64,000 nt of DNA from Ancylostoma caninum (taxonomy: Eukaryota; Nematoda; Chromadorea; Rhabditida; Ancylostomatidae). The notes beneath the pieces are model-generated. The model was not told where the DNA came from, made no database searches, and saw only the letters and a list, made by a program, of their open reading frames with translations. The stretch lies in assembly GCA_037903475.1 (NCBI GenBank), contig JBAJFG010000649.1, positions 434,001-498,000 of the forward strand, in the 5' to 3' direction. Below, piece after piece: positions 34,418 through 47,009 of this stretch (position 1 is its first letter; every line of letters starts with the position of its first letter). Made by a program: the position numbers and the translations under genes.

Positions 34418-37400
34418 GAAGTGTTTTTTGATATTCTGAAAAGAGGTAAATTCGTTTAAATTTAGTTAACGACAGTAACAATACTAGAGCAATATTAAAT
34501 TGAAGTATCTCCAAAACTCTGATGAATCCAGTGTCTATGGAACAAAAAGCATCCAAGTGCTATCATTGCATTCAAAGGAGTTCTAGGAGTTTCCTGGGCC
34601 CGTTCTAGGAGTTTCCTGGGCTTGGATACATACATAGTTGAGACTATCTGGAGTAGAAGTGTTGACATACTCGTTAACAGTGGGTAAATTTGTGGGATTT
34701 GAACAGGTATACCTTGGGTAATATCAATGATGCACGTGGTGGCCCCTGGGGTTCTTTGTTTCCAGGACTGACAGGACCCCTAATACGCTGCGACACTAGT
34801 TGTATATCATAATAGGAAATGGAAGGGAGGTGATGCGCCTCTCAGGATTACTCTACACTATAGAATAGATGAAAATTTTTTGTTTGCTCATGTTTGTTTC
34901 TGCGACACCTCCTTCCCCCTCCCCACCTCCCCCTTCTGCCTTTACATCTCTCCTCTGTTATTATCTATCTGGTCCCTACAAAAATTAGGCCGTCTAGGTT
35001 TTGGAGTTGAAAGGAATTTCTTCATTTATTATTTTTGTGCGTGCATTCATCGTGCGATAGAAGATATTTAGAGACAAAAAAGGGCACTGTTGTAAATTAA
35101 GAAATAAAACGGTGTCGGAAAGAAGTGAAGCCACAATAAGCTGCAGACTAATTCTGCTGGCATTAGAATGGAGGGATAGAATGCTAGAATAGTCTCTACC
35201 TACAGTCATTGTGACACTAGATGAAGATTTTCTACACACACTCAAGCTATAGGGATATGTACATATAAAGTGAATTGGACAGATTCGAATGGGAACCGTA
35301 GTGTAGGCAGATCGGCATGGAAGGAGAGCATTTACGAGAACACCAAAGGATAACATGATGTGAAATTGTGAGATTTGACATGAAATGAGCATCATTGTCA
35401 CTCTCATGCAACAGAAAAAATGTCTTTCTCGAGTCTAAAATCTGAGGCCATCTCTCTCCACTTACTGCCATCCTCCCCTCAGCTGCTGCTGAAGCATCCC
35501 TCTTCTTAAGCAGCAATTAGCGAAGGATGACAACAATTGAGAGGAAGATCGCAGCTAGAGGTACACGTAGCCCTTGAGTTCGTCGTGTTATGTGGTTTGG
35601 ACTCATTCGTGCCACATAGCGGTACTTGTACTCCGATCCCCAGACTGAACCATCCATATGGTATTGCCTGTTCTATATTATTTTATGGATATACATATGA
35701 GTAGTTTGGGTAGTTAATGGTGTAAATATTGAGGTGAGCAACTACAATAATGGAAATACAGTAGCCGCATTCCTTCACGCCCCGATTAGTTTGATCCAAA
35801 ATCAGGCCAAGCAAAATTTAGATTACTGTAGATTACTGTATGCCTGACGTTGTGAAGTAATGTGTCACTATGGATCCGGATTTTGGCCAGGGGAAACCCG
35901 TCATTTTACCCTCCTTTTATACCTTTTGCTCTCTTTCTCCCCATCTCTCATTCCACATCTTACTTGTAAATTTTCGTTAGAGCACTCTGTTCATTGCTGT
36001 TGGTCGACGTTCGTCAGCACTTCGCCCTTTCTCCCCACCGTTTAAACCGACGATAATTCCTCCCCCCCCCCATATTTTGAGGTACATCGATATACTGTAG
36101 CCGGAATCGGCCCTTGACTGACTGTCGAATGTGTCGATACGGCGATTATTTCCGCAATCTAACGGCAAAAACGCGATGATGCACACATACACACAAGGCA
36201 CAACGTCAAAACATGAATTGCGTCATAAATTTTGAAAATTTACGAGATTCCTGCAACGATTTGAAGTGATACGGTAGACTGGATGTGGAGGAAGTGTTCA
36301 GTGGCCAGAAAACGTCAGAAGTTTGGTGCGAATTGTGTTGCTTAGCCTTTTGTCAGCTTCACTAAATATGTTTGCGCAGACGATTACAATGTCTTCAAGG
36401 AAAAGTTCCAATATTGACGTTAGAGTAGTTGTTTGTACTGGTAACCAGTGGCTGATCTTTGTCGCGGGAAATTGTTCCGAGTAAGAATGATTTATTTAAT
36501 CTTAAATTTATGGAAACCATCAAATTCCCGGATAAAACTCCAGAAACCAGTGGAATGAGCACCAAAGCAGTTCCCAATATTCAAAAAGCATTCAGAATCT
36601 ACCTCATTCTACTTCACCCTTGTTTTCTAAGGAGTGCCTAAGAAATTGTTCCCCTCATCCCTATGAGGATTTGGCTAAGAGCTAAATAATGGACTGGACT
36701 GTTAGGAAAAAGTTTTGCGACACCCCGGATTGCCAGCCATTTTTGAAGCATTTGTTTATTTATTCATTTTCATGCACATAAGTGCGCTACACACTGGTGG
36801 ATCACCAGCACAAGGAAGTAGATGAGAAGCTCTCCAGATTCAGTTGAGAAAAATCCGAAGTTACTTCAAGGTGTTTCCCTGCTACGTAAGGTATGAGTGT
36901 CAGTATTTTGACGAAGGATTTTTCTGCTCAGATCAAAGAGAGAACAATGCAATTCACCCATAACTGCTCCCACGAACAGAGAGGATGTCGAAATTAAAAA
37001 AAAATGTCGAAAAAAGTAAAAAAAAAAGGATCATGACTACTTGATGAGCGGGACGTCTCAAAATTACCTTATTGTAGAGTGTTTTCTATAACTTTCACCC
37101 ACAACTCATTCAAGAAAAAAAAACAATCAGTTCTTCAATAACTATGACATAAGAATCTCAAGAGCTCTGTGACACCCAACTAGTCACATCATGTGGGTGT
37201 CGTGGAGCCAATGCCTTTAGGTCTGAATTTTAGGTTTTGATGAAACTTTCTGCGACAAACGTTCATACAAGACGAACGGAGATTCCTGGACGGCACACAT
37301 GTGTCCAGATCCATTTAGTCCAAAGGCTTGTGTGCAGTGCAGCATTTTGAAGGTATTCAAAAGCAAAACTACAGGGGAAAAAGCATTTCTCTGGAGTTTG

Positions 37401-37962
37401 CAAGAGATGCTATCCCAGGTTTTCCTGGATAATACATAGTAGCACCATGACGTACGTACCCTAAGTAATATGGGCGAAAGACCGACGTCATCTCTGGAGC
37501 TAAAGAACGGGAGAAAGCTAGCCTTGTATTTGGCAAAGCCCTCCAGATAATTAATGTCCCACTATCTCAGGATGCATAAACATAACTGGATATCATGTCC
37601 AGAACCCAAATACTCGCTTTTTGATCAAACAAGATTTTTATTTGAAATACCTATCTTCTGCAATGTCAGTTCGCAATAGTGAAGGGGGAAATTTATTAAC
37701 AGATTAATGTAGATCTTTCTACCTAATATCCTACGAAGGTAAATCCGTAAATTGTGGATATTAGCGCAAATGCAACGACGTCCTAGTTCTACTAGTCCGT
37801 TCTAGTTCTGTGCCTTCCATTTTGGGTGACATTTATGAAGCTTTGACATTTTGTTTCCGGAAATCCCTTACTTAGGAGTTATTGGAACACTGTGGCGGCC
37901 AGGTGGGCCAAGGGATTTTGACGTTATCCTGACCATCTTCAATGCGTGTCGGATTCTATGAG
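34418..37962. other. Upstream of the cotransporter, no gene seen
   Basis: The promoter region of the cotransporter should lie at the left end. A diverged ACCCAGGGT-family element is at about 34662-34735. A 22-bp direct duplication (TTCTAGGAGTTTCCTGGGC) lies at about 34578-34623. I found no exon chain on either strand. Confidence 0.4.
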
Positions 37963-37965
37963 TAA

Positions 37966-38210
37966 AGGCCAATTTATAGTAACTGCGTGCGTCAGTCGCG
38001 CATCAGTCGCACGCATCCATTTGCGAGGGAACTCCCAAGAAGATCGGTCAACGCGGCATGCACATCCCGAAAAGAACGCGCGACCGCCGCGAGACCATGA
38101 ACGCGTGCGTCTGAGTTGCGACTGCGATACGACTACAATGCGACTAGGCCGTATTCTTCATCACATAGACACATGCGCGTAAGTCTCACGCATCCAGTAT
38201 AAATTGCCCT
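37966..38210. mobile_element. MITE with 3-bp TAA duplication (PIF/Harbinger-like)
   Basis: 245 bp with ends AGGCCAATTTATAGTAAC and the inverted TATAAATTGCCCT. TAA is present on both sides (37963-37965 and 38211-38213). The interior is rich in CGCACGC and GCGCGC words. It is a sibling of 60854-61080. Three-base TWA duplications are typical of PIF/Harbinger transposases, so the superfamily is inferred. Confidence 0.8.
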
Positions 38211-38213
38211 TAA

Positions 38214-41200
38214 GGCTTCAATTGCAATGTAGACGCACTCTAATCAGGAAAATAGCACTAGAGGAGCACTACCGACGATTTCACATGAGGCCGCGTACTG
38301 TTTTATTACACGAGCTGCAAACAATAAGCTACAATTATTAATGTAATCTTCTGAAGAGGCAAATATGAGGTGGAGCGCAGTTGCGCTGATCGATTGAGTT
38401 TAGGCAACAGATTTATCTTCTAGCATAGACCCAAGAGGGTTATAACTATGACAAACTGTGAACTTATGCTGGAAAAGGGAACCCGCTTGAATGGCATGGA
38501 TGACTTCGTCACGGATAAACTGTCGGAGCGACCGCAGCAGAAAGAGATCCCGATCATGTGTTTAATAGGCGAGAGACGCAGAGATAAGAAAAGGATAAGA
38601 ATTTCGGAAGGACTGCGCCAGAAGGACGGCAGCAGAATGGATTTGTGTACATAGAGAATGATTTAAAGCAACCGCAGCAGCTATTCGGAAGAGCCGTAGG
38701 TCACCTGTTAGCTCTGCTGGTTTTCTGCTCCGGTCCTTCCCAAAACTTTTTTGAAATTGCCAACTAAAAAGTACTAAGTCAGTTTTACCGAAGCAGAGAA
38801 CTATATCTGACCAAGGATAAAAAGGCAATCTTGTCGTGGCGTGAAGAATAACCTATGTAACACAATCCTGAACATTCAATAATTCCAAAAAAGGGTTTAG
38901 GAGTAACAGTAACAAGTTTGTAGAGGATTTACGAGCTATTCTAGCGCAGCACTAATGACCTCAGTTACTAGAAAATAGCTGTCGTTGTTTATTTAGGACG
39001 TCTGCTACTGTTTAAGCTCTTTAACGCCCGATTTTTGCATTTTTTCGGCTTATTAGATAATATAAATGCGATTGCATTGAGATGAAACCCGTGGTGCAAT
39101 TTTCGAGGAAATTTCCTGGCATATATTCTAATCGATAGTCACAATCTGACCATGGATTTGAAAATTAATCTAGATTATCGGACGATGGACTCTCAATGGT
39201 GGCGAGTGGTACTGCTGGTTTTATAGCAAGGCAAAAACCCCCTTGGGATCGTAGGTTTGGATTCAATTGAACTTCCCAAAGTAGAGAGGTTAACAGAGGA
39301 TTATAAATAACCAGTGCTGTGTTGGTTGGGAGTTGAAATTTTCCTGAAAAAGCGCTGAAAAAAGAGGAGGTAACAGAACAACTACTTATCTTCTTTTTCC
39401 GGACCTTATCTTTTATTCTATGTTAGAAGAAGGAAGCTTGATCGCATAAAATTGAAAATGTCCTTTCTGAAATCCATTAATCACCCCTTTGAGAGGTACA
39501 GTAAAGATGAGAGGCTTCAACTGAGTTCACGAAGACTAAAATACACAGATGCGCATGGTTAAAAAAGAAAAATAATGTGTTTTGAAGGGGGAGTGGGCTG
39601 TGAGCCATATTTGCTTGTCTAGAGGCTGAGAGTAATTTGCTAGGCAGTCACTGGCCGACCAGGTGATGAAATAACAATACGTCATCAACTAGTAAGTGTT
39701 CCTAGATCACTTTTACTCGAGTATAGATGACTTGGGACCATGTTGGCCACTCGGGTATCTCTATCGGTGTGCTTAATCTAGGCTCATTTTGGAGGCTTGC
39801 TGGCACCGTTCGCAGCTCATTTTACAAGATTCATACACAGTAGCCATGGATAAACTTCTGGAAATCAGCGGATTTCACCGGTTACCTGTAACATTGTGCG
39901 GATGAGGGGCGAGAGTTCGCTGGCTGGCTATTATCAGAGAGGACAGCGACGGGGCAGCCAGCGTTGAGCGGTAACTGGAAGTTCGCCGATGTGCCGGCAC
40001 GCCTGTTATATTTGCAGAAGTGGATAATCGGGATGTGTAGTGCGTACGCGATCGCTGATTGCGTCCTTGTACGCAGAAATCGTCGAACGGTACAATGTAG
40101 GTGCGAAATTTAGCACCGTTGGGTAGCTCATCCGGGCCATAGGCACTTCCTTCTGGAATTTTTCTGAAAGTAACTGCCGCCCTACTCCATGTTGACCACA
40201 GCACCCTGTACTACCTTCTTTAGCTGCGTCGATTCCATAATTATCGATTTTTGAAATTTGATCACTAGCGTCGTTTGCCCAAGTCACCGATAATCGATAC
40301 GTTTCAAAATCAATACCGCCTGAGCGACAGCTACGCACGCTGCCGCACTCCGTAAATAGTAGGGTATTGGCAGATGAAAAGGTTAAAAGCGCCGTCCTAA
40401 CTTAGAGTGCTTTTTTTGAAGAGCCATGGACGGGTGGGTGGCAAGCCAGCGAGAGGGGGGGGGGTGGGAAAAAAGTAACAACTCCGCCACTTTGAGGATG
40501 AAGATGAAGGAATGAGATTACTAATGTTCGTAGTTTTACCACGAAATAGTGAAAAAAAAACAGAAATTTAGGGAGTAGTAATAAAAATTAAGCGGTAAAA
40601 CGAACTAGTACGAGTTTTCCATTTGTTTTATAAAGCATTTTCAAAAATTTGGCGACCCATTTTTAGGGAGAACGCTTCCTCTCAAAACCCTGCGTCCGCC
40701 ACTGGTTTTTTTGAGTTTCCGGTTGAGAAGCTTTTCCAGGAGCTGTAGATCACAGCAATATGCGTGATTTCGTGTAAAAATGCTGGAACACCCGTTTTTG
40801 GGCTTTCTCTCTTGTGGAGAATATGGGTGGAGCAAAGCAAGGAGGCGAGTTTCCCCCGCTGTGCACTCACTCTCTTGCTGGCAGTATCCGAAGGCCTGGG
40901 TGCATCGTTGCGAATACCCATGGTGAACGTTCAACGTACTCATATTACCCTTCATTTAGCACCTATAAAATGGTTTGCCCATACATGCTGTTGTCTATAC
41001 CCTTTGCTATTACCCATGAGCGATCATTTCTATAGAAATGAGATTGTCCAAATTCCACAGATACATCGGAGCCCAAACCTCACCTGCTAATATGTAACTT
41101 CTCCCATAGGGGGTACGTATTGAGAAAGTTCTGCCTTCCTATCGAAAATACCTCAGAATGCATTTCTCAACAGTAAGTGCTAGACCCATCAGTCAAGGAC

Positions 41201-41455
41201 GTGAGTCCTGGAGTGATGCCAGCAAGGAAGTGCCAAATGGAGGAATTCTACCAGTCTTACCTTGATATCACCCACTTTATTCCTAAACAAAGGTGATAAA
41301 AAGGTTTTTTTTTTCGCGGTTTTGCACGGAATCGCGCACCACAACGTGATCTACAGCTTTTCTGGAATTTTATCGATTTGAATTGATTAATTGATGTATG
41401 ATTTCTCATTAATGATTCTAAGGTAGGACTCCGTATACTTGAGCGTGTTTCATTA
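38214..41455. other. Repeat-rich intergenic DNA
   Basis: A 68-codon frame at 38448-38654 (+) and a 110-codon frame at 40006-40338 (-) are open, but neither has splice or domain support. The latter region looks like a dispersed strongylid repeat, which I cannot test here. A diverged relative of the TTAA family (CCAGGAGCTGTAGATCACAG) lies at about 40735-40800, and another fragment at about 41310-41370. Confidence 0.4.
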
Positions 41456-41710
41456 GGTTGGGCAATAAGTTGGTGAGGTTTTTTCCATTGTGGTGTACCA
41501 GTTGGAGGTGTTGGAGATGTCTTGTTTGGAGGGTCTCATTTCATGAGAGAGAAAATGAGAAGTAGAAGGGGTTGGGGAACGTGGTTATAATTATCGTAAA
41601 GAGGAAAACAAGAGCTATAAGATGACCCATGACAGGTTACCGGAATTAGTTCAAATCCTCGTAAAAAATTGAGTTGAAAAAAAAACCGCACGAACTTATT
41701 GCCCAACCCA
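41456..41710. mobile_element. Mariner-type MITE
   Basis: Ends are GGTTGGGCAATAAGTTGGTG and the inverted CACGAACTTATTGCCCAACC, the typical mariner terminal repeat. TA lies at both flanks (41454-41455 and about 41712-41713). About 255 bp and no transposase frame, so a deletion derivative or MITE. Confidence 0.85.
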
Positions 41711-41882
41711 ATACATTTGACTGGAACTGCCGCTGCTTTAGCAGCATCACTTATCCGAGCCAGCTGGGAACGCCTACCATCCAGGATTCTTATTATGCGT
41801 GCTTTTTCTCTAGGATGAACCTGCTGTAAACGACATTTTTTGTGCAGTTTGGGCGTAATGCTATCCAATAAAAAGGCATCTT
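41711..41882 (-). pseudogene. Exon-like fragment cut by the mariner element
   Basis: A good acceptor (ATTTTTCAG) precedes an open frame of about 56 codons containing PKLHKKCRLQQVHPREKARI and RRSQLARISDAAKAAAVP. The frame runs into the mariner element at its 3' end. A truncated copy of the same exon lies at about 48941-49043. The family is not recognised; it may be a host gene relic or part of the duplicated 3.2-kb unit. Confidence 0.35.
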
Positions 41883-44800
41883 CTGAAAAATGCTTCACTG
41901 AGTTGATGTATGTACTTGTCCAAGCATCAAAGGCTAGGAGTTAGATTAGAGATGTGCAGCGTTATATCCATCCCGGATATATCTAGACAGCTTCGTTCTT
42001 TACAAAAGCTTAGAGACCACATGTGCTATTGTAAACCACAAATATTTCACTGGAGCATTTCTCTAATTGAATCTTAGGGAGTAAAATTGCTTCAACATGA
42101 ATCGGACTCGTAATCTTGCGCGTGACAAGCGATATCCAAGGGCACTGTACTATCCTGAAAGACTGGCAAGTAAAAGTTTTATGGGAGTCGCGAGGAACAG
42201 GTTAGGTTTCCCTACCTTTGGAACGCTCACCAACCTCTCTCCGCTCTTCTACTTGAAATCCACGCTGTCTGGATTGAGCAATCCATATGCGCAAGATTTT
42301 TTCATTACAGCTGGCAATCCAACGACAACAAGGGGATCCGACTGTAGAAGATGCTTTAACACAGACATTTCCAGTTCATACCCCCCCCCCCCCCCCCCAC
42401 CTCCTCTCTCCTCTCGTGTTTTCGCATGTCACACGTGGACGTTACTGAAGCTACTTTTAGTCATTATTGTATGATGCAATACACACTATACATTGGACCG
42501 AACAAAAATCGAATAATTTTGTTAATTCAATTACCAATTAAGGAAACAATTCAAATATCCAGGTATACTAGTATGAGGAAGCTCTGAAGCCCTCATTCTC
42601 TTCCGTAGAGCACTGTATAGGCTCCAATGTTGGAACATTCAAATTTTTTATTCATTCGAAGTACGTATTCGATTTTCGAAAGCAAAAATATTCGATTTCG
42701 AATAAATGAAAAAAATCTAATGCTTTTACATTAGAGACCACTCAGTGGTGTATGAGGGAGAAGAAGAACTTTAGGGCTTTCTCATACTCCTATATCTGGA
42801 TATTTAAATTGTTTCTGGAATTGGTAATTGACGTAACAAAATTATTCGATTATTATTCGTTCCAATGTGTAATACACACGTTGAGGGCGCACTGGATCCA
42901 ACCGGGGTACGCCAATCCCACAAATTTTACAGAAAACCACGATGTGGCAGACGTAAACTGCTAGAGCACCCGCAATTTTGCAGAATCACTATAAGTCCTA
43001 CGTTTTTTTTATAAGGACCTTGTAAGCCGTAAGATCCAGATAGCTAGGATAAAGAGTCTCAGAATAATGGAAATAAACAGCTGATCAGTAGGGAAGGACA
43101 GAGCATATCTGCATGCCACCACCTCAAAAATTCAGATGGATTGGCTCAGATTTTATTGTGATTAAACTGGAATCGATGCATTAATTGGATGGATAACGAG
43201 CATTGCTGTTTGCAGGTTGTTTGCTGATTATTTTATTTTCTCTTGCTATTTTTCACCGTGTTCTTAGCCTACCTGCAGCTCTAAATTTCCGATATGTAGT
43301 ATACGGAGAGAAGCGTTGCTTTTTTTTTTCGAAAGAGGCTAGTATTGGAGATTGTGGCATAGCCAATGGCGCCCACTTAAACCAGGCGAGAGCCATAGCA
43401 TATATGTAGAATCCATTGATTTTGTAAAATCGACTCCTTGCATAGAATCACAGTTAGAAAAGACAACAGGTTTTTTAAGCTAACGTCCCGTTGATAAGTG
43501 AAAGAACGCAGGAATTCGAGGAAACTCCGTGGAGCGTGTGAAGGCTCTTGACGACACCGACATTGGCTATTTCAGAGGCTTTAAGCAATGCTCTTTTACT
43601 TATCAACGGGATGTTCGTTCAAAAAACCTGTTGTGCGCGGATTTTATTTTCACATGAAATATAAGACGACCCTCATCCTTGAACATTCTACTGGGACCCA
43701 TCTTATATGTATTTAATCAGATTAGTGAGAAATGGCCATCACGAGAGCATGGGATATCCTTATTTTTTCTTACCCCATTTTTGTTAACCGGTTTACTTTT
43801 GTATTTGATATATCTGCGAAATTGTTCAGACTCAATTCTGTTTTATTTTAAAGATAGCTGCAATTTTCGAAAGTGGGCGTCTCATTGAAGATTAACATGG
43901 AATTACCATAAGGAATCCCGTTGAGAGAGTTTATCAATTAAATTCTAGAGTTATATTGAAATTTTGTGGTCTATTCAGTTTTCGTTTCGTGCATGAACCT
44001 TATACGAAAACCAACCATAAAAGTAGGTTTCCTCCTGCACTCATCAGTAAGGTGAAGGAAACCTACTGAATTGTGTTTATTAAGTAGCAATTAAATTTAG
44101 CGACATCAACATTTCTCAGGAAAATTGTTTCTTAAGGAATTCGTGGTCAAACGAACAGACGTACTCTCTCCAGATGGTGCTTTCATGCTCTAAAAGTCAG
44201 TTCGGATTAAAATGGAGCATCACATACATAAATGATAGCATTTTTGGGCAACTTATACATGTACAGGGATCACGTGGTTATTATCAACACTGTTTACTTG
44301 ATAATTGAACTGAGAGAAGAAGTAGAGAGGCTCTATGGTGTTTTCCCTGCTCTGAGCGAAACTCTCGTCTTGATCCTCGCCTCGTTCGTTTGACTTCCAC
44401 TATACATATTTTGCCAGAGTCACCCCATAGGACCCACGTAATATAAGATTTAGAGCTCTGTCGCCCGTGAAAAAACTCTTACAGCAGGGAGAAGGCGTCT
44501 ACAAGACCGCGTTTTCCACTTTTTAAAGCTTACTGATGAGTATGATTCCTTGGGAGGCTATGAGACCTTCTATAGGTTCGCTGAGCCTGGTGCCAACTAC
44601 GGCGCTTTTCCTCTCCACAGTGAAAATACATCCTTATAAGAATGAGGAACATCATGCCGCATTCTAAATCCTCTTTGGAATTTTCTATGTTCTGAAATTG
44701 AATTCTTTGTCAGAAAATTTCATGAAATGGTGGAGGCTTGACAATTCACATTTTTTCGTAAAGATGAGTAACGTTTTGCGTTTCTAGAAACCTGATTAGT

Positions 44801-45072
44801 TGTCAAGCACTTCTGAAAATTGCGAGAATATTTTTTCTATGACACAGCAGTGTGTCGTCACTTTCAAAATACTGGCTTATTTATAGATTTTTTCACTACT
44901 CCATTGAAATCATTACTTATTACTAATTATATTTTTAGACATAGGTTAAATGATAGAGTGGTTTCGATGAGGTTTCAAGAATTGGATTGATTCCTGCTTC
45001 TTAGCACAACGGCGCCAGAAAACTTGTCTCAGCGTAACCTTGAACTCAACTAGCCATCGATAACCGTTAATC
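41779..45072. repeat. Left copy of a direct repeat of about 3.2 kb
   Basis: Sequence from ATCCAGGATTCTTATTATGC to GCCATCGATAACCGTTAATC recurs in the same order and orientation at 48941-52066, with scattered mismatches and small indels. It contains an 18-base C tract at about 42381 and an internal inverted repeat at 43463-43634. It carries frameshifted remains of the frame that is open at 51244-51561. No recognised protein domain. Confidence 0.9.
43463..43634. repeat. Inverted repeat inside the left 3.2-kb copy
   Basis: Arms of about 45 bp (ACAACAGGTTTTTTAAGC and its inverted copy, with CGTTGATAAGTGAAAGA) flank about 85 bp. The right 3.2-kb copy keeps only the second arm, so the element was lost or never complete there. 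Confidence 0.65.
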
Positions 45073-45367
45073 GTTCATATAAGACAGTGTCAACTAAATT
45101 TCTGCACCAAACGCTTCTGGCGGAGGATAAAGTGCATTAGATGACATAGTGGCACAAATGTTAACTCTTTTCAACAGAATGAAATATAGTGGAATCAGGG
45201 GAAAACCATTTCCCAAAAACATTCAAACATGCCTACAACTGCAATTAGTGGAACAGGCCCTCAAACATGTTTGAAATGCGCTTCTATCTTTACGTATTTT
45301 TACATGCTTTACGTGTTTTGTTCTGTTCTCATGTTGTACAAGATTTATTTAAATTTTAAATAACAGA
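45073..45367. other. Spacer between the left 3.2-kb copy and the 218-residue gene
   Basis: Unique sequence; nothing recognised except an ATTTAAATAAAT stretch just after the gene's stop codon. Confidence 0.4.
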
Positions 45368-47009
45368 TTATTTAGTGTCTTCTACGGTTTCTTCTCTAAC
45401 ACGTTGACCAACCTGAAAAAAAGTGACGTAAACCCTGAAAAAAAGTGACGTCAAGTAAACTCTTTCCGTCACCACCTGTATTTCAAAATCTACAGCTGCA
45501 CAATTTGGACGATCGCTTTCTGCCGAAATATGCACATGCAGATTTTGGAAATCTAGTATCCCTCATTCCGGTTATCACAAGTTTCCAGAATATGCACGTG
45601 CATATTCTGGCAGAGAGCGGTTTGCCGAAATATGCACATGCAGATTTTGGAAATCTAGTATCCCTCATTCCGGTTATCACAAGTTTCCAGAATATGCACG
45701 TGCATATTCTGGCAGAGAGCGGTTTGCCAAAATATGCACATGCAGATTTTGGAAATCTAGTATCCCTCATTCCGGTTATCACAAGTTTCCAGAATATGCA
45801 CGTGCATATTCTGGCAGAGAGCGGTTTGCCAAAATATGCACATGCAGATTTTGGAAATCTAGTATCCCTCATTCCGGTTATCACAAGTTTCCAGAATATG
45901 CACGTGCATATCCTGGCAGAGAGCGGTTTGCCAAAATATGCACATGCAGATTTTGGAAATCTAGTATCCCTCATTCCGGTTATCACAAGTTTCCAGAATA
46001 TGCACGTGCATATCCTGGCAGAGAGCGGTTTGCCAAAATATGCACATGCAGATTTTGGAAATCTAGTATCCCTCATTCCGGTTATCACAAGTTTCCAGAA
46101 TATGCACGTGCATATCCTGGCAGAGAGCGGTTTGCCAAAATATGCACATGCAGATATTGGAAATCTAGTATCCCTCATTCCGGTTATCACAAGTTTCCAG
46201 AATATGCACGTGCATATCCTGGCAGAGAGCGGTTTTTGGAATCCAAGTTATCGTTGACTTGTCCCACCATTAATGGGCACTTACTTCTTTAACTTTTTGC
46301 CATGCTCTTCCAGTTGGTATCCTCAGATCATTCAAAAACGACGTTACGTCGATGCTTCTTTCTCTGACACCTGGGTCCACAATCACTACACTTTCCTTCA
46401 ATTTTTCTACAAGTTCTTCGGCTTTCACTAAAAGATATTGCATAAGAAGTAGATCACTTCTTTTTTCTTTCTGGTGGAGAGAACCTGCCATCCTTCTTTC
46501 TGCTGCATCTAACATCGCGTTATAGTCCTCTGCTTCTTCTGAGGAGAGAGACCCCCTCGCAACTTTCAAGAGAGCTTCTATCCTCTTCCTTGCATGAGCA
46601 ATGGAAAGCTTCATGTCACATGGATAGGAAGAGAGGAGTTCGCGCAGTTTCTCTTCCTAGTTAGAAGCGACACTCCAAATTCACTAGCATATTATCATAA
46701 CAGAAACAGTCCTGACCTCAAAGACCTTGAATTCTGCTGGTCCTTCACTTCCTTCTTCCATATAGTAACTACTATATCTGATATATTGTGAGTAAGAGAA
46801 AAATACGTCTGCAAAAACCACTAATTCATCGAAAGTTCTATTGAGAATCAGCTTTACATACTTCCTTCCTTTTTGAAGAATTTATAAGAGTGCTGGGCCA
46901 AACGCCCCTGATAGGTCATCACTTTCTTTTTGAAATATTCTTTGAATGAGTACACTACTGGAAGTGGCTGCACAGTTGTGGCTCCAATTGATTTGATCAA
47001 ATTTACCAT
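45368..47009 (-). CDS. Unrecognised 218-residue helical protein, four exons
   Basis: Exons 46862-47009, 46717-46808, 46285-46656 and 45368-45412 join with phases 1, 0, 0 and give 219 codons including TAA. Splice sites are mostly good: GTATGT then TTTTTGCAG, GTCAGG then AACTAG, GTAAGT then TTTTTTTCAG. The ATG lies 2 bases after a TTTTTAG acceptor, which suggests spliced-leader addition. The N-terminal third is basic and aromatic (YSFKEYFKKKVMTYQGRLAQ, then YSQYIRYSSYYMEE). The middle is charged and probably helical (AHARKRIEALLKVARG, YLLVKAEELVEKLKES). The end is acidic. I see no signal peptide, membrane segment or cysteine pattern, and do not recognise the family. It is probably intracellular. 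The donor of exon 2 could be 9 bases earlier, removing three residues. An ATTTAAATAAAT stretch follows the stop. Confidence 0.62.
45518..46236. repeat. Seven 102-bp repeats made of paired palindromes, in an intron
   Basis: The array fills most of the last intron (45413-46284) of the 218-residue gene. Each unit has a 26-bp palindrome centred on ATGCACGTGCAT (first copy 45585-45610, perfect) and a related imperfect palindrome centred on ATGCACATGCA. The two are joined by CAGAGAGCGGTTTG and by a longer link with TCCCTCATTCCGGTTATCAC. The later four copies carry ATATCCTGG, breaking one arm at one base. Because 102 is divisible by 3, both strands stay open for 235-270 codons, but the reading is a by-product of the repeat. 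Confidence 0.92.

Noticed and set aside
40006..40338. 110-codon minus frame as a gene
   Set aside because: No signal, domain or splice context. Two frames are open over the same segment, and it looks like a dispersed repeat that I cannot verify here.
45445..46257. 270-codon plus frame and 235-codon minus frame through the 102-bp array
   Set aside because: The period is divisible by 3, so any stop-free frame stays open across all copies. The same translation repeats exactly, and the array sits in an intron of a minus-strand gene with good splice sites on both sides.
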